A stretch of 64,000 bases of DNA from contig NZ_CP108513.1 in the NCBI RefSeq assembly GCF_035989285.1, forward strand, positions 6,386,001 to 6,450,000. The letters are read 5' to 3'. Positions 1 to 7,911 of the stretch are shown piece by piece (position 1 is the stretch's first letter; every line of letters begins with the position of its first letter). The DNA is from Streptomyces sp. NBC_01235 (GTDB taxonomy: Bacteria > Actinomycetota > Actinomycetes > Streptomycetales > Streptomycetaceae). The notes under the pieces are model-generated. The model was not told the origin of the DNA, ran no database searches, and saw only the letters and a program-made list of their open reading frames with translations. The translations under genes and the position numbers were made by a program.

Positions 1-5
1 TGCTT

Positions 6-643
6 TTACTGGATGCGGCGGCGCAGGGCACGGGCCGCGCGGGTGTCGGCGGTCTCACTTCTGGTCTCAGTGGGGCCCGGAACCGGGGTCGAGGGCGGAG
101 GTACGAAGAACTCACCCATGCGCCGCATGGCGTCCTTCGACAGGTGGGACCGGCCCTTGACGTATCGCCGGGTCTGACTGATCTGGGTGTGTCGCAGGAT
201 CTCCATGATCGTGGGCATGTCGACGCCCAGTTCGTTCAGGATCGTGCCGGCGGTGTGGCGGCTCCCGTCGTAGAGGCGGCGGTCATCGATCCCGGCCTCG
301 GTGAGTAGTTCCTTGAACTTCTCGTAGTCGGCCCGCGGGTCGAGGGTGGTGCAGTCGGGGTCCGGGTGGGTGCGCGCGCTGACCGCGGTGGCGGCCTCGG
401 CCATCTCGGCCGCGTCGCCGAGGTGGGCGAGGGCGACGATCCCGAGCATCAACGAGCCGTTCCCTGCACAGCGTTCACTGGCGGCGGTGAAGAGCCGGGC
501 CGCGTCAAGCATCGCCGCGCCCGGCGCTCCGGGGCACGCCCGGCGGCGCCCAGGACCGTGCGGGTCTGGGCGACGACGTCACTGGCGCAGTGCCGTGCCG
601 GATTGCCCGCCCGCGCCATCCGCACTGCCAACGACAGCATCAA
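6..643 (-). pseudogene. Tyrosine recombinase (integrase) remnant, chimeric and frameshifted
   Basis: The C-terminal part of the 6-512 reading frame has a tyrosine-recombinase catalytic half: the RHTAGTIL box, an LGVDMPTIMEILRHTQ stretch and the final RRYVKG segment with the likely nucleophile Tyr. The first 65 or so residues do not look like an integrase. They continue, in another frame, an Ala/Arg-rich helical sequence that runs back to about 643, so there is probably a frameshift near 512 and a fusion near 360. The core-binding domain and the first catalytic Arg are missing, so recombinase activity is not expected. It looks like a relic of an integrated element next to the biosynthetic genes. 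No tRNA or att repeat is visible beside it. Confidence 0.6.
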
Positions 644-736
644 CCGTCCGGGGCCAGAACCCTCGCCTTCGCGGCCACCCCTTCGACCGCTCGAACCGGC
701 GAGTCGGTCGGTCAGAGACCAACGCCGGCTTATGAA

Positions 737-802
737 TCGAGGTCAGACCACTGGAATTGAGGTTAAGGGCCCCTTTAGAGGCAATGAGGTCGCCCCTTAA
801 CC
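737..802 (+). promoter_or_regulatory. Putative SARP operator before the halogenase-like operon
   Basis: Heptamer-like units occur at about 11-bp pitch: TTAAGGG at 763, TTTAGAG at 774 and TGAGGTC at 785, followed by CTTAACC at 796. A TCGAGGT lies at 737. The 19 bases TTAAGGGCCCCTTTAGAGG (763-781) match 14 of 19 bases of the sequence before the FabG-type gene (11907). SARP regulators are known to bind direct heptamer repeats with one-turn spacing. The first gene starts at 865. That the locus SARP binds here is inference. Confidence 0.55.
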
Positions 803-864
803 ACGGCGTGGTTGTGTGTTGTCAGGGCCCTTCCCGACAGGCGTGCGAAGTGAGGGGATCATCG

Positions 865-2307
865 ATGGCGAATGTTCTGGTGATAGGTGGCGGGCCGGGA
901 GGTTCGTTGACGGCGATGCTGCTGGCCCGCGCCGGTATTGACGTCACCTTGCTGGAGCGGGAGACATTTCCCAGATATCACGTCGGTGAATCTCTCACCT
1001 CGTCCTGTCGCGTCATGATGGATATCGCCGGCGTCTTGGAGAAGGTGGACGCCGCCGGATTCACCAGCCGGCGGGGTGCTCTGCTGAGGTGGGGCGCCGA
1101 GGACTGGACCATCGACTGGGCGGAGCTCTTCGGTCCGGATGTGCGCGGCTGGCAGGTGGAGCGCGCGGAGTTCGACGAGATCCTGCTGCGGCACGCACAG
1201 GAGCGTGGTGTCGAGGTCGTCGAGGGCGCCCACGTCAAGAAGGTCGTCTTCGACGGAGACCGTCCGGTCGCCGCGGAGTGGGTGGACACGAAGCATGGCA
1301 ACGCCCAGCGGGTGACCGAGTTCGACTTCCTCGTCGACGCTTCCGGCCGCTCGGGAGTGCTCGCCGCGCAGCACTTCCGGAATCGCCGGGCCCATGAGAT
1401 TTTCCGCAACGTCGCGATCTGGGGCTACTGGGACGGTGGCGAGCTGCTGGAGGGAACGCCCCCGGGCGGTCTCAACGTCGTATCCACGCCCGATGGCTGG
1501 TTCTGGGTCATTCCCCTGCGGGACGGACAGTTCAGTATCGGGTTCGTGACGCACAAGACGCGCTTCGTCGAGCGGCGCAAGGAATTCGCGTCCGACGACG
1601 AGATGCTCCTGACGCTCGTGCAGGAATCCGAGACGGTGCGCGGCCAATTGGCGGGTGCCGAATTCACCGGGCCCACGCGGGTCGAGCAGGACTACTCTTA
1701 CGTGGCCGACAGTTTCTGCGGTCCCGGCTATTTTCTGGTCGGGGACGCGGCCTGCTTCCTCGATCCGCTGCTGTCGACCGGAGTGCATCTGGCGATGTAC
1801 AGCGCGGTGCTCGCGGCCGCGTCCGTGATCGGCGCCGACAGTGGGCAGATCAACGAGCGTGAGGCGCAGGGGTTTTACGAGTCCCTGTTCCGCAATGCCT
1901 ACGCCCGCCTCATCGTGTTGGTGTCCGGGGTGTACGAGCAGTACAAGGGCACTGAAAGCTACTTCTGGCTGGCTCAGCGCCTGGTCCGGGAGAAGGAGCG
2001 GTACGACAGCCCGAACGGAGCCTTCGCCGAGATCTCCGCGGGGCTCAGCGATCTCAGGGACGCGGCCGACTCGCGAGGCACCAGCGCCATGCCGGAGTTG
2101 ATCGAGGAGGCGGATCTGGCGCGGCAGCGCGCCGATGAGAACGCCCCTGAAGGACAGCCCGCCAATCTCAGCGCGCTTCGCATCGAGCCCAGCGATCTCT
2201 ACGACGATGCCTCGGGTCTCTACCTGGTCACGCACCCGGCCCTCGGCGTCAAACGCGCACGCCCGGCCGCCGTGCCCTCCGGCGACCCTGCGGAGGCCAG
2301 CCGCTGA
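865..2307 (+). CDS. FAD-dependent halogenase-like oxidoreductase (CmlS/PltA type)
   Basis: The 480-aa protein begins with the FAD-binding GGGPGGS fold (residues 8-14), then the FPRYHVGES motif (35-43), the W212-F-W-V-I-P217 signature of flavin halogenases, and GDAACFLDP near 293. Members use FADH2, O2 and halide to chlorinate or brominate carrier-bound or free acyl and aromatic substrates. The position that aligns with the catalytic Lys of CmlS (my alignment from memory) is Arg69, so it may be a non-halogenating flavin monooxygenase. The ATG at 865 follows a GAGGGG ribosome site; the open frame extends upstream to 757 without support. It leads an operon with a carrier protein, hydrolase and enoylreductase, which suggests an acyl-carrier-bound substrate. 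Confidence 0.85.
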   Translation: MANVLVIGGGPGGSLTAMLLARAGIDVTLLERETFPRYHVGESLTSSCRVMMDIAGVLEKVDAAGFTSRRGALLRWGAEDWTIDWAELFGPDVRGWQVERAEFDEILLRHAQERGVEVVEGAHVKKVVFDGDRPVAAEWVDTKHGNAQRVTEFDFLVDASGRSGVLAAQHFRNRRAHEIFRNVAIWGYWDGGELLEGTPPGGLNVVSTPDGWFWVIPLRDGQFSIGFVTHKTRFVERRKEFASDDEMLLTLVQESETVRGQLAGAEFTGPTRVEQDYSYVADSFCGPGYFLVGDAACFLDPLLSTGVHLAMYSAVLAAASVIGADSGQINEREAQGFYESLFRNAYARLIVLVSGVYEQYKGTESYFWLAQRLVREKERYDSPNGAFAEISAGLSDLRDAADSRGTSAMPELIEEADLARQRADENAPEGQPANLSALRIEPSDLYDDASGLYLVTHPALGVKRARPAAVPSGDPAEASR

Positions 2308-2343
2308 GCTCGGCCTTCCCGGACGTTCGTCCAGGGGCCGCTG

Positions 2344-2375
2344 CCCCGACCCCGTTCAGCCCCGACCCCGTTCAG
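2344..2375 (+). repeat. Tandem 16-bp direct repeat in the halogenase-ACP spacer
   Basis: The unit CCCCGACCCCGTTCAG occurs twice back to back, directly before the AAGGAG ribosome site of the carrier-protein gene. It is probably a slippage duplication that lengthened the intergenic spacer. No function is evident. Confidence 0.8.
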
Positions 2376-2391
2376 AAGAAGGAGAACAGGC

Positions 2392-2676
2392 ATGTCTGCG
2401 CTGCCACCCGAGGTGATGACGTGGATCTACGAGCAGAACCCGGATGTCGAGGACATAGACCTCGATCTCGACCTGTTCGACACCCGGCTGGTCAACTCTC
2501 TCTCGCTGATCGAGTTCGTCGTCGTCATAGAGAGGGTCAGCGGACGGGTCATCGACCGGCGACAGCTCAAGACCGAGGACTTCCAGACCCTGCGCACGAT
2601 TCAGGAGAAGTTCTTCGACGGGTCGGCGGATTCGGCCTCGGCCGCAGTGCCGGCCACCGTCACGGAGGCCGGCTGA
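2392..2676 (+). CDS. Acyl/peptidyl carrier protein
   Basis: This is a 94-aa discrete carrier protein with the four-helix carrier layout. The phosphopantetheine attachment region reads LVNSLSLIEF, with Ser36 the likely site; the usual DSL is NSL here. The acidic helix and the length fit stand-alone carriers (80-95 aa), with a short Ala/Ser-rich tail. An AAGGAG ribosome site precedes the ATG. It sits between the flavin enzyme and the hydrolase (start 3 bases after its stop), and the locus has its own Sfp-type transferase that could activate it. Whether it is an ACP or a PCP cannot be told from sequence alone. Confidence 0.85.
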   Translation: MSALPPEVMTWIYEQNPDVEDIDLDLDLFDTRLVNSLSLIEFVVVIERVSGRVIDRRQLKTEDFQTLRTIQEKFFDGSADSASAAVPATVTEAG

Positions 2677-2679
2677 GTC

Positions 2680-3486
2680 GTGCCGGCGGCCATTGTCAAC
2701 GGAGTCCGGGTCTCCTATCGCGTTCAGGGTGAGGGGGACCCGCTGCTCCTGATCGGTCCGGCCGCTTCACCGGCGGCCGTCTGGGACCGGCATCAGGTTC
2801 CGGATCTCGTACGGGCCGGGTTCCAGGTCATCACCTTCGACCTCCGCGGGAGCGCCCCCTCGGACGCCCCGCCCGGCCCCTACGCACTCGACGACCTTGT
2901 CACCGACACGGCGGAGCTGATCCGCCATCTGGGCATCGAACACTGCCTGGTGGCGGGAGTCTCGATCGGCGCGATGATCGCCCAGGAACTGGCCAGGGCA
3001 CATCCCGAACTGGTCGGGGCCATCGCGCTCATGGCGACGCGGGGGCGCTCGGACGTTTACCGTGACGCGCTGGCACAGGGCTGTGCGGATGCCATGCGGG
3101 CCGGTGACGCGGTGCCCGTGGGGTATTCGGCGGTGGCCACGATGGGTCAGTTGTTCGGCCCCGGGACCCTGGCCGACGACAAGTTCGCCGAGGACTGGCT
3201 GACGACCCTGTCTTTCTTCCCGCAGCGTGGGGAGGGGTTCGCGGCCCAGTACGAGGCCACCGTCACCGGCGACCGGCTGCCAGGACTGCGCGGCATCCGG
3301 TGTCCGTCGCTCGTCCTCGCTTTCGCCCACGACCTGGTCATGCCGCCCGCCATGGGGCGGGCGGTGGCCGATGTCATTCCGGACTGCCGCTTCGAACTGC
3401 TCGAAGAGTGTGGGCATTTCGGGTTTCTGGAGCGCCCTGAAGAGGTCAACCGCATCCTCGTCGACTTCTTCCGCAGCGTCGTGTGA
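2680..3486 (+). CDS. Alpha/beta hydrolase (thioesterase-like)
   Basis: The 268-aa alpha/beta hydrolase has the nucleophile elbow GVSIG (Ser95), an acid at Asp218 (AHDLVMPP) and His246 (ECGHFGF), so the catalytic triad is complete. The oxyanion segment is near LLIGPAAS. The GTG start lies three bases after the carrier-protein stop, which indicates translational coupling. Position in the operon suggests release or editing of an acyl chain from the carrier. Family members also include small-molecule esterases, lactonases and C-C hydrolases, so the substrate is inferred only. Confidence 0.8.
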   Translation: MPAAIVNGVRVSYRVQGEGDPLLLIGPAASPAAVWDRHQVPDLVRAGFQVITFDLRGSAPSDAPPGPYALDDLVTDTAELIRHLGIEHCLVAGVSIGAMIAQELARAHPELVGAIALMATRGRSDVYRDALAQGCADAMRAGDAVPVGYSAVATMGQLFGPGTLADDKFAEDWLTTLSFFPQRGEGFAAQYEATVTGDRLPGLRGIRCPSLVLAFAHDLVMPPAMGRAVADVIPDCRFELLEECGHFGFLERPEEVNRILVDFFRSVV

Positions 3487-3508
3487 CGCAGTTTCCCAGG
3501 AGGGATCC

Positions 3509-4525
3509 ATGGAGCACCTGTATTCGACGGCGGCCGACAGCCGCCGGGCCTCCCGCGTGGAACTGCGTCAACGGCGTTCCGGCGAGCTGGACTTCGAGCT
3601 GGCTGCCGTCGAGTCGGAGCCGCCGCGTCCTGGCGAGGTGGCCGTCCAGGTGTTTGCAGCAGGTCTCAACTTCCCCGATGTACTGACGGCGATGGGGCTC
3701 TCCGCGGCGTACTTCGAGGATCCGCCGCGGCCTGGCCTGGAGTGCGCGGGCGTCGTCACCGCGGCCGGGCCGGGCGTGACGGCGTTCGAGGTCGGCGACC
3801 GTGTCGTGGCCGTGGTCGAGGGGGCCTTCGCATCCGAGATCAATGTGCCGGTGACATCGGTCATGCCGGTGCCCGACCGCATGGACTTCGCGCAGGCCGC
3901 CACGGTACCTGTCGCGTTCCTCACCGCGTGGTACGGCCTGGTCCGAATGGCCGGCATCCAGCGCGGAGAGAGGCTCCTCATCCACTCTGCGGCCGGCGGA
4001 GTGGGGTCGGCGGCGCTGGCGATCGCAAAGCTGCGGGGAGCCGAAGTGCTGGCGACCGCCGGAACTCCCGAAAAGCGAACGTACCTGCATGAGCGGGGAG
4101 TTCGTCACGTCATGGACTCCCACAGCGCGGGGTTCGGGGACGAGACACTCGCGGCCACCGGCGGCGAGGGCGTCGATGTAGTCCTCAACTCCCTCACGGG
4201 AGAGCTGTTGCGCCGTGGCCTGGAGCTGCTCCGTGTCCGCGGCAGGTTCGTCGAGATCGGCAAGCGCGACATCATGGCCGACTCCGCGCTTGGCCTGGGG
4301 CCCTTCCGCAACAGCCTCAGCATGCACAGCGTCGACCTCCGGCTGTTGGTCGACCGTTGCCCGGATCTCATCGGCGACATTCTGGCGGAACTGGCGCCAT
4401 TGTTCGCCTCGGGAGCGCTGGCACCGTTGCCCTACACCCCGTTTCCGGCGACGCGGGCCGACAGCGCGTTCCGGAAGATGATGGGCGGGCGGCACATCGG
4501 GAAGATCGTGCTGACGTTCGCGTAG
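3509..4525 (+). CDS. Stand-alone PKS-type enoylreductase (MDR family)
   Basis: The 338-aa medium-chain dehydrogenase/reductase has no zinc ligands. It matches the enoylreductase domain of modular PKSs: a LNFPDVLTAMG segment, the NADPH site HSAAGGVGSAAL, the VDVVLNSLTGE stretch, and GRFVEIGKRDI. PKS ER domains reduce enoyl thioesters. The domain is normally embedded in megasynthases, so a discrete copy suggests a trans-acting enoylreductase serving the nearby carrier protein, or an enoyl-CoA reductase. The ATG at 3509 follows CCAGGAGGGATCC, a strong ribosome site. It is the last gene of the rightward operon and converges on the MaoC gene. Confidence 0.85.
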   Translation: MEHLYSTAADSRRASRVELRQRRSGELDFELAAVESEPPRPGEVAVQVFAAGLNFPDVLTAMGLSAAYFEDPPRPGLECAGVVTAAGPGVTAFEVGDRVVAVVEGAFASEINVPVTSVMPVPDRMDFAQAATVPVAFLTAWYGLVRMAGIQRGERLLIHSAAGGVGSAALAIAKLRGAEVLATAGTPEKRTYLHERGVRHVMDSHSAGFGDETLAATGGEGVDVVLNSLTGELLRRGLELLRVRGRFVEIGKRDIMADSALGLGPFRNSLSMHSVDLRLLVDRCPDLIGDILAELAPLFASGALAPLPYTPFPATRADSAFRKMMGGRHIGKIVLTFA

Positions 4526-4577
4526 CGCGGCGGGAGCGCGGTGGGGCGCCCACAACGGCCCGAAGCGGTACCGGCCG

Positions 4578-5069
4578 CTATGCCCTGCGCCGCAGCATGT
4601 TCATGATGGTCATCGTCAGCACGGTCTCGCCGTGCTGGTTGAGCACCTCCACGTCGGTGTGCACCAGGCCGCGGTCGGGCTTGGAGCGGGAGAGGCGGGC
4701 CGTGGTGACCGTGGCCCGGACCGACAGGGTGTCGCCCGGCCGCACCGGTCGTTGCCAGCGAACTTCGTCGACACCCGGGGACGCCAGCGACGCGACCTTG
4801 CTGAGGTAGTGGTCCGCGTACAGGCGCATCATCACGGCCGTGGTGTGCCAACCGCTTGCGATCAGTCCCTGAAAAGGGCCATCCAGCGCCGCTGCGGGAT
4901 CCGTGTGGATGCTCTGCGTGTCGAAGCGCCGGGCGAAGTCGAGGATGTCCTGTTCGGTGAGGGTGATGCTGCCGAAGACGTGCACGGAGCCCGGCACGTA
5001 GTCCTCGAAGTACCGGTCTTCGATGGGGGCGGCGAAGTTGTCGGTGGTGGCCGGGGCGGTCGTCGTCAT
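4578..5069 (-). CDS. MaoC-like (R)-hydratase/dehydratase
   Basis: The 163-aa single hot-dog protein of the MaoC family carries the hydratase motif FDTQSIHTD (Asp50 and His55 correspond to the catalytic pair) and the YFEDYVPGS entry motif. Such enzymes interconvert 3-hydroxyacyl and trans-2-enoyl thioesters of CoA or ACP. It is the last gene of the leftward phosphopantetheinyl transferase / acetoacetyl-CoA synthetase operon. With the reductases at 3509 and 11973 it supplies the missing dehydration of a reductive three-carbon-shift sequence. A GAAAGGG ribosome site precedes the ATG. Confidence 0.82.
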   Translation of the reverse strand: MTTTAPATTDNFAAPIEDRYFEDYVPGSVHVFGSITLTEQDILDFARRFDTQSIHTDPAAALDGPFQGLIASGWHTTAVMMRLYADHYLSKVASLASPGVDEVRWQRPVRPGDTLSVRATVTTARLSRSKPDRGLVHTDVEVLNQHGETVLTMTIMNMLRRRA

Positions 5070-5088
5070 GGGTGCCCTTTCACTCGGT

Positions 5089-7098
5089 TCACGGCTGGGT
5101 CCGCCGAGGCTCTGGCAACGATGCACGCGTACGGTAACGAACCGCGGCGTCCTCGAAGGCGCCGAGTGATCCAGGATTGGCCAAGGCGCCTTGGGCCACG
5201 ACGAGTTCGGGATCGGCGCCGGCCAGGATGCGCTTGACGGGCACCTCCAGCTTCTTGCCCGACAGGGTGCGGGGGACGGCCGGGACCTGGACGATGTGGT
5301 CCGGGACGTGGTGCTCGGAGAGCGCGGTGCGCAGAGCGTGGCTGATCCGCTCACGCATCCGTGCGTCGAGGGTGCTCTCCCCGCGCAGCTCGACGAAGAG
5401 CATCAGCTTGTCGACGCCGGTCTCCGCCCCCTCCACGTGGACGACGAGGGAGTCGGCGACGTCGTCGACCTCCTCCACCACGGCGTAGAACTCCGAGGTA
5501 CCCAGGCGTACCCCGCCGCGCTTCAGGGTCGCGTCCGAGCGCCCGCTGATCACGCAGGTGCCCCGGTCGGTGACGTTGATCCAGTCGCCGTGGTGCCACA
5601 CCCCGGAGAACCTCGCGAAGTACGAGGCGTGGCGCCGGGATCCGTCGGTGTCTCCCCACAGAGCGACGGGCATGCTGGGCATCGGCCGGGTCACTACGAG
5701 CTCCCCGGTGCGGCCGGTGATGGGCTGCCCGGCAGAGTCGTACGCCTCGATCCTTGCCCCGAGGCAGCGGCAGCTGATCTCGCCCTCGATGACGGGCAGC
5801 AGCGGAACCCCGCCGACGAACCCGGTGCATACGTCGGTGCCGCCCGACAACGACGTGAGCATGGGGGAGGGCGACCCGCTGTCGGCCGATGCCTCGTACA
5901 CCCACCGGAACCCTTCTGGGGGCAGGGGGGCGCCCGTCGATCCGATGCCGCGCAGCCGAGAGAGGTCCAGGTCCCGCCACGGAGTGATCCCGGCCTTGCG
6001 GCAGGCCATCAGATACGGCGCAGAGGTGCCGAAGTACGTCGTGCCGGACTCCGCGACAAGGCGCCACAGGGCGCCGAAGTCGGGGTACGTGGGGTTGCCG
6101 TCGAAAAGCACCACCGCGCTGCCCACGGCGAGTCCCGAGACGAGGTAGTTCCACATCATCCAACCGGTGGTGGTGAACCAGAGGAAGCGGTCTCCCGGGC
6201 CCAGGTCGTGGTGCAGGGCCAGCATCTTGAGATGCTCCAGGAGGATGCCGCCGTGCCCGTGCACGATGGGCTTGGGCAGCCCCGTCGTCCCCGACGAGTA
6301 CAGCACGTACAGCGGATGGCCGAAATCCACCTGCTCGAAGGCGAATTCGTCCGTCTCGGCGAGCAGTTCGTCCCAGGACAGCGCGGAGTCGACGTCCGAG
6401 CCCGCGTACGGCACGGTGACGGTGTGCGTCAGACTCGGCAGGGCGGCGCGGATCGCCGTGACCTCCTGCGCACGGTCGACGAGCCGCTCACCGGAGCGGT
6501 ATCCCGTGACGGTCACCAGGACCTTCGGTGCGATCTGACGCCAGCGGTCCTGCACGGAACGGGCGCCGAACTCCGGGGCGCACGAGGAGAAGACGGCGCC
6601 CAGGCTCGCGCAGGCGAGCAGGAGCACCAGGGCCTCGGGAATGTTGGGGAGATAGGCTGCCACCCGGTCCCCGCGCCCCACTCCGAGGCCGCGCAGTCCG
6701 CGCCGGGCCCGCGCGACCTGGTCGCGGAGCTCGTCAGCGGTGAGTATGACGGGCTCCCGCGTCTGCGAGTGCCCGAACACCATGGGAGTCGAGCCCGCGA
6801 CGCCCGGCATGGTCAGGACCCGCTGGGCGTAGTTGAGCCGCGCCCCGGGGAACCACTGGACGTCCGGCATGGCCGGTGCGTCGACGAACGCGGTGGCCGG
6901 GGTTTGGGGTGTGACCTCGAAGTACTCCCACAGGGACGACCAGAAACCGGGCAAGTCGGTCACCGACCAGTGCCACAACGGGGCGTAGCCGTCGAAGCGG
7001 AGGCCGCGGTGGTGGTTCAGCCAGCGCAGGTAGTCGCCGATGCGGGAGCGGTCGAGAACGTCATGGGGCGGGACCCACAGGGGGGTGCCAGCAGTCAT
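5089..7098 (-). CDS. Acetoacetyl-CoA synthetase
   Basis: The 669-aa adenylate-forming enzyme has the AACS-type N-terminus (WVPPHDV, then WHWSVTDLPGFW), the phosphate loop YSSGTTGLPKPIVHG, the LSGGTDVCTGFVGG region and the C-terminal lysine segment LSGKKLEVPVKRIL. It activates acetoacetate to acetoacetyl-CoA with ATP. Length fits the family (about 650-670 aa). It starts 6 bases after the phosphopantetheinyl transferase gene stops. In this locus it would feed a C4 beta-keto unit to the FabG-, MaoC- and ER-like enzymes; a role in general acetoacetate use is the alternative. Confidence 0.88.
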   Translation of the reverse strand: MTAGTPLWVPPHDVLDRSRIGDYLRWLNHHRGLRFDGYAPLWHWSVTDLPGFWSSLWEYFEVTPQTPATAFVDAPAMPDVQWFPGARLNYAQRVLTMPGVAGSTPMVFGHSQTREPVILTADELRDQVARARRGLRGLGVGRGDRVAAYLPNIPEALVLLLACASLGAVFSSCAPEFGARSVQDRWRQIAPKVLVTVTGYRSGERLVDRAQEVTAIRAALPSLTHTVTVPYAGSDVDSALSWDELLAETDEFAFEQVDFGHPLYVLYSSGTTGLPKPIVHGHGGILLEHLKMLALHHDLGPGDRFLWFTTTGWMMWNYLVSGLAVGSAVVLFDGNPTYPDFGALWRLVAESGTTYFGTSAPYLMACRKAGITPWRDLDLSRLRGIGSTGAPLPPEGFRWVYEASADSGSPSPMLTSLSGGTDVCTGFVGGVPLLPVIEGEISCRCLGARIEAYDSAGQPITGRTGELVVTRPMPSMPVALWGDTDGSRRHASYFARFSGVWHHGDWINVTDRGTCVISGRSDATLKRGGVRLGTSEFYAVVEEVDDVADSLVVHVEGAETGVDKLMLFVELRGESTLDARMRERISHALRTALSEHHVPDHIVQVPAVPRTLSGKKLEVPVKRILAGADPELVVAQGALANPGSLGAFEDAAVRYRTRASLPEPRRTQP

Positions 7099-7104
7099 GT
7101 CGGT

Positions 7105-7797
7105 TCACCTCGCGGAGAGTGAAGTGCCGGAAGTACAAGGGTGTCTGAGCAGCACTACGCAGCCCGCATGCCCCGGCGCCGGCTCCAAGGGGATGTCGGC
7201 CCAGGCCGAGCCGCGGCCGTGGTGGTCGTGGCCTATGTCGCGCAGCCCGGCGCCGGTGGCCTTCACATATGCCTCGCGCCGGGTCCAGGTGCGGTACCAG
7301 AGTGCGGTCCTGTCCGCGGCTTCGGCCGTGGACCATCGGTGGTACTCGGAGGGGGAGAAGAAGCCCGCCGCGATGCCTTCGAAGTCACGTTCCACTGTGG
7401 TCTGTTCGACGTCGATGCCCACCCGGCCCCCGCAGGTCACGGCGAGGACCGTCAAGCTGCCCGAGTGCGAGAGGTTGAAGTCGACCTCCGGGTGCGGGGG
7501 TTCGGAAAGGAACGGCCTGCCTGTCTCGGCAGCCCCGAAGCGAATGCGTGATGACGGCACCCGCAGCCGGCCCGCGAGGACCCGCCGGGCCAGGGCGTGG
7601 CCCGTCATGTACTGTGCGCGCGCGGCGCCGGTGACGATGCGGGCGGCCTGCGCGCGTTCGTCCGGGTCCAGTTCTGCCGCGTATGTCTCATAGAGGGCGT
7701 CGTGCGGGAGGGGAACCTGCGCAGCCCATACCTGCACCGGGCGGCCGAACGGGTGGTACTCGCCGAGCAGTTGTGTATCGCGGCTGGTGGTGTCCAC
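7105..7797 (-). CDS. Sfp-type 4'-phosphopantetheinyl transferase
   Basis: The product is 230 aa if the GTG at 7797 is used. It has the Sfp-family motifs VGIDVEQ (Mg-binding Asp) and WTRREAYVKATGAGL (the W-x-x-K-E-A-x-x-K region, with Arg at the first Lys position). It converts apo carrier proteins to holo form using CoA, most likely the carrier encoded at 2392. The open frame runs to a TTG at 7860, but the operator-like repeats at 7868-7911 leave little room for a leader there, so the inner GTG is preferred. It is the first gene of the leftward operon and lies just after the MFS gene. Confidence 0.85.
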   Translation of the reverse strand: MDTTSRDTQLLGEYHPFGRPVQVWAAQVPLPHDALYETYAAELDPDERAQAARIVTGAARAQYMTGHALARRVLAGRLRVPSSRIRFGAAETGRPFLSEPPHPEVDFNLSHSGSLTVLAVTCGGRVGIDVEQTTVERDFEGIAAGFFSPSEYHRWSTAEAADRTALWYRTWTRREAYVKATGAGLRDIGHDHHGRGSAWADIPLEPAPGHAGCVVLLRHPCTSGTSLSAR

Positions 7798-7867
7798 TGG
7801 CGATCGCCTTGGTGTGGTGGTGCGTCGCACGAGGGGCGGCGCAATGATCGGTCGGGGCAACGTCGGT

Positions 7868-7911
7868 GCACCCTAACGACAGCTGCTAAAACGGCACTTA
7901 CCTCCCCTTAA
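7868..7911 (-). promoter_or_regulatory. Putative SARP operator before the phosphopantetheinyl transferase operon
   Basis: Read on the minus strand there are TTAAGGG (from 7911 leftward), GTAAGTG 10 bases on, TTAGCAG about 22 on and TTAGGGT at 35. The repeats overlap the last codons of the MFS gene and end about 70 bases before the chosen GTG. The layout resembles the other SARP-box clusters in this locus. That they are functional is inferred. Confidence 0.45.

Noticed and set aside
1..860. A tRNA gene or att site next to the integrase relic
   Set aside because: No cloverleaf or matching direct repeat could be made out by eye in this stretch.
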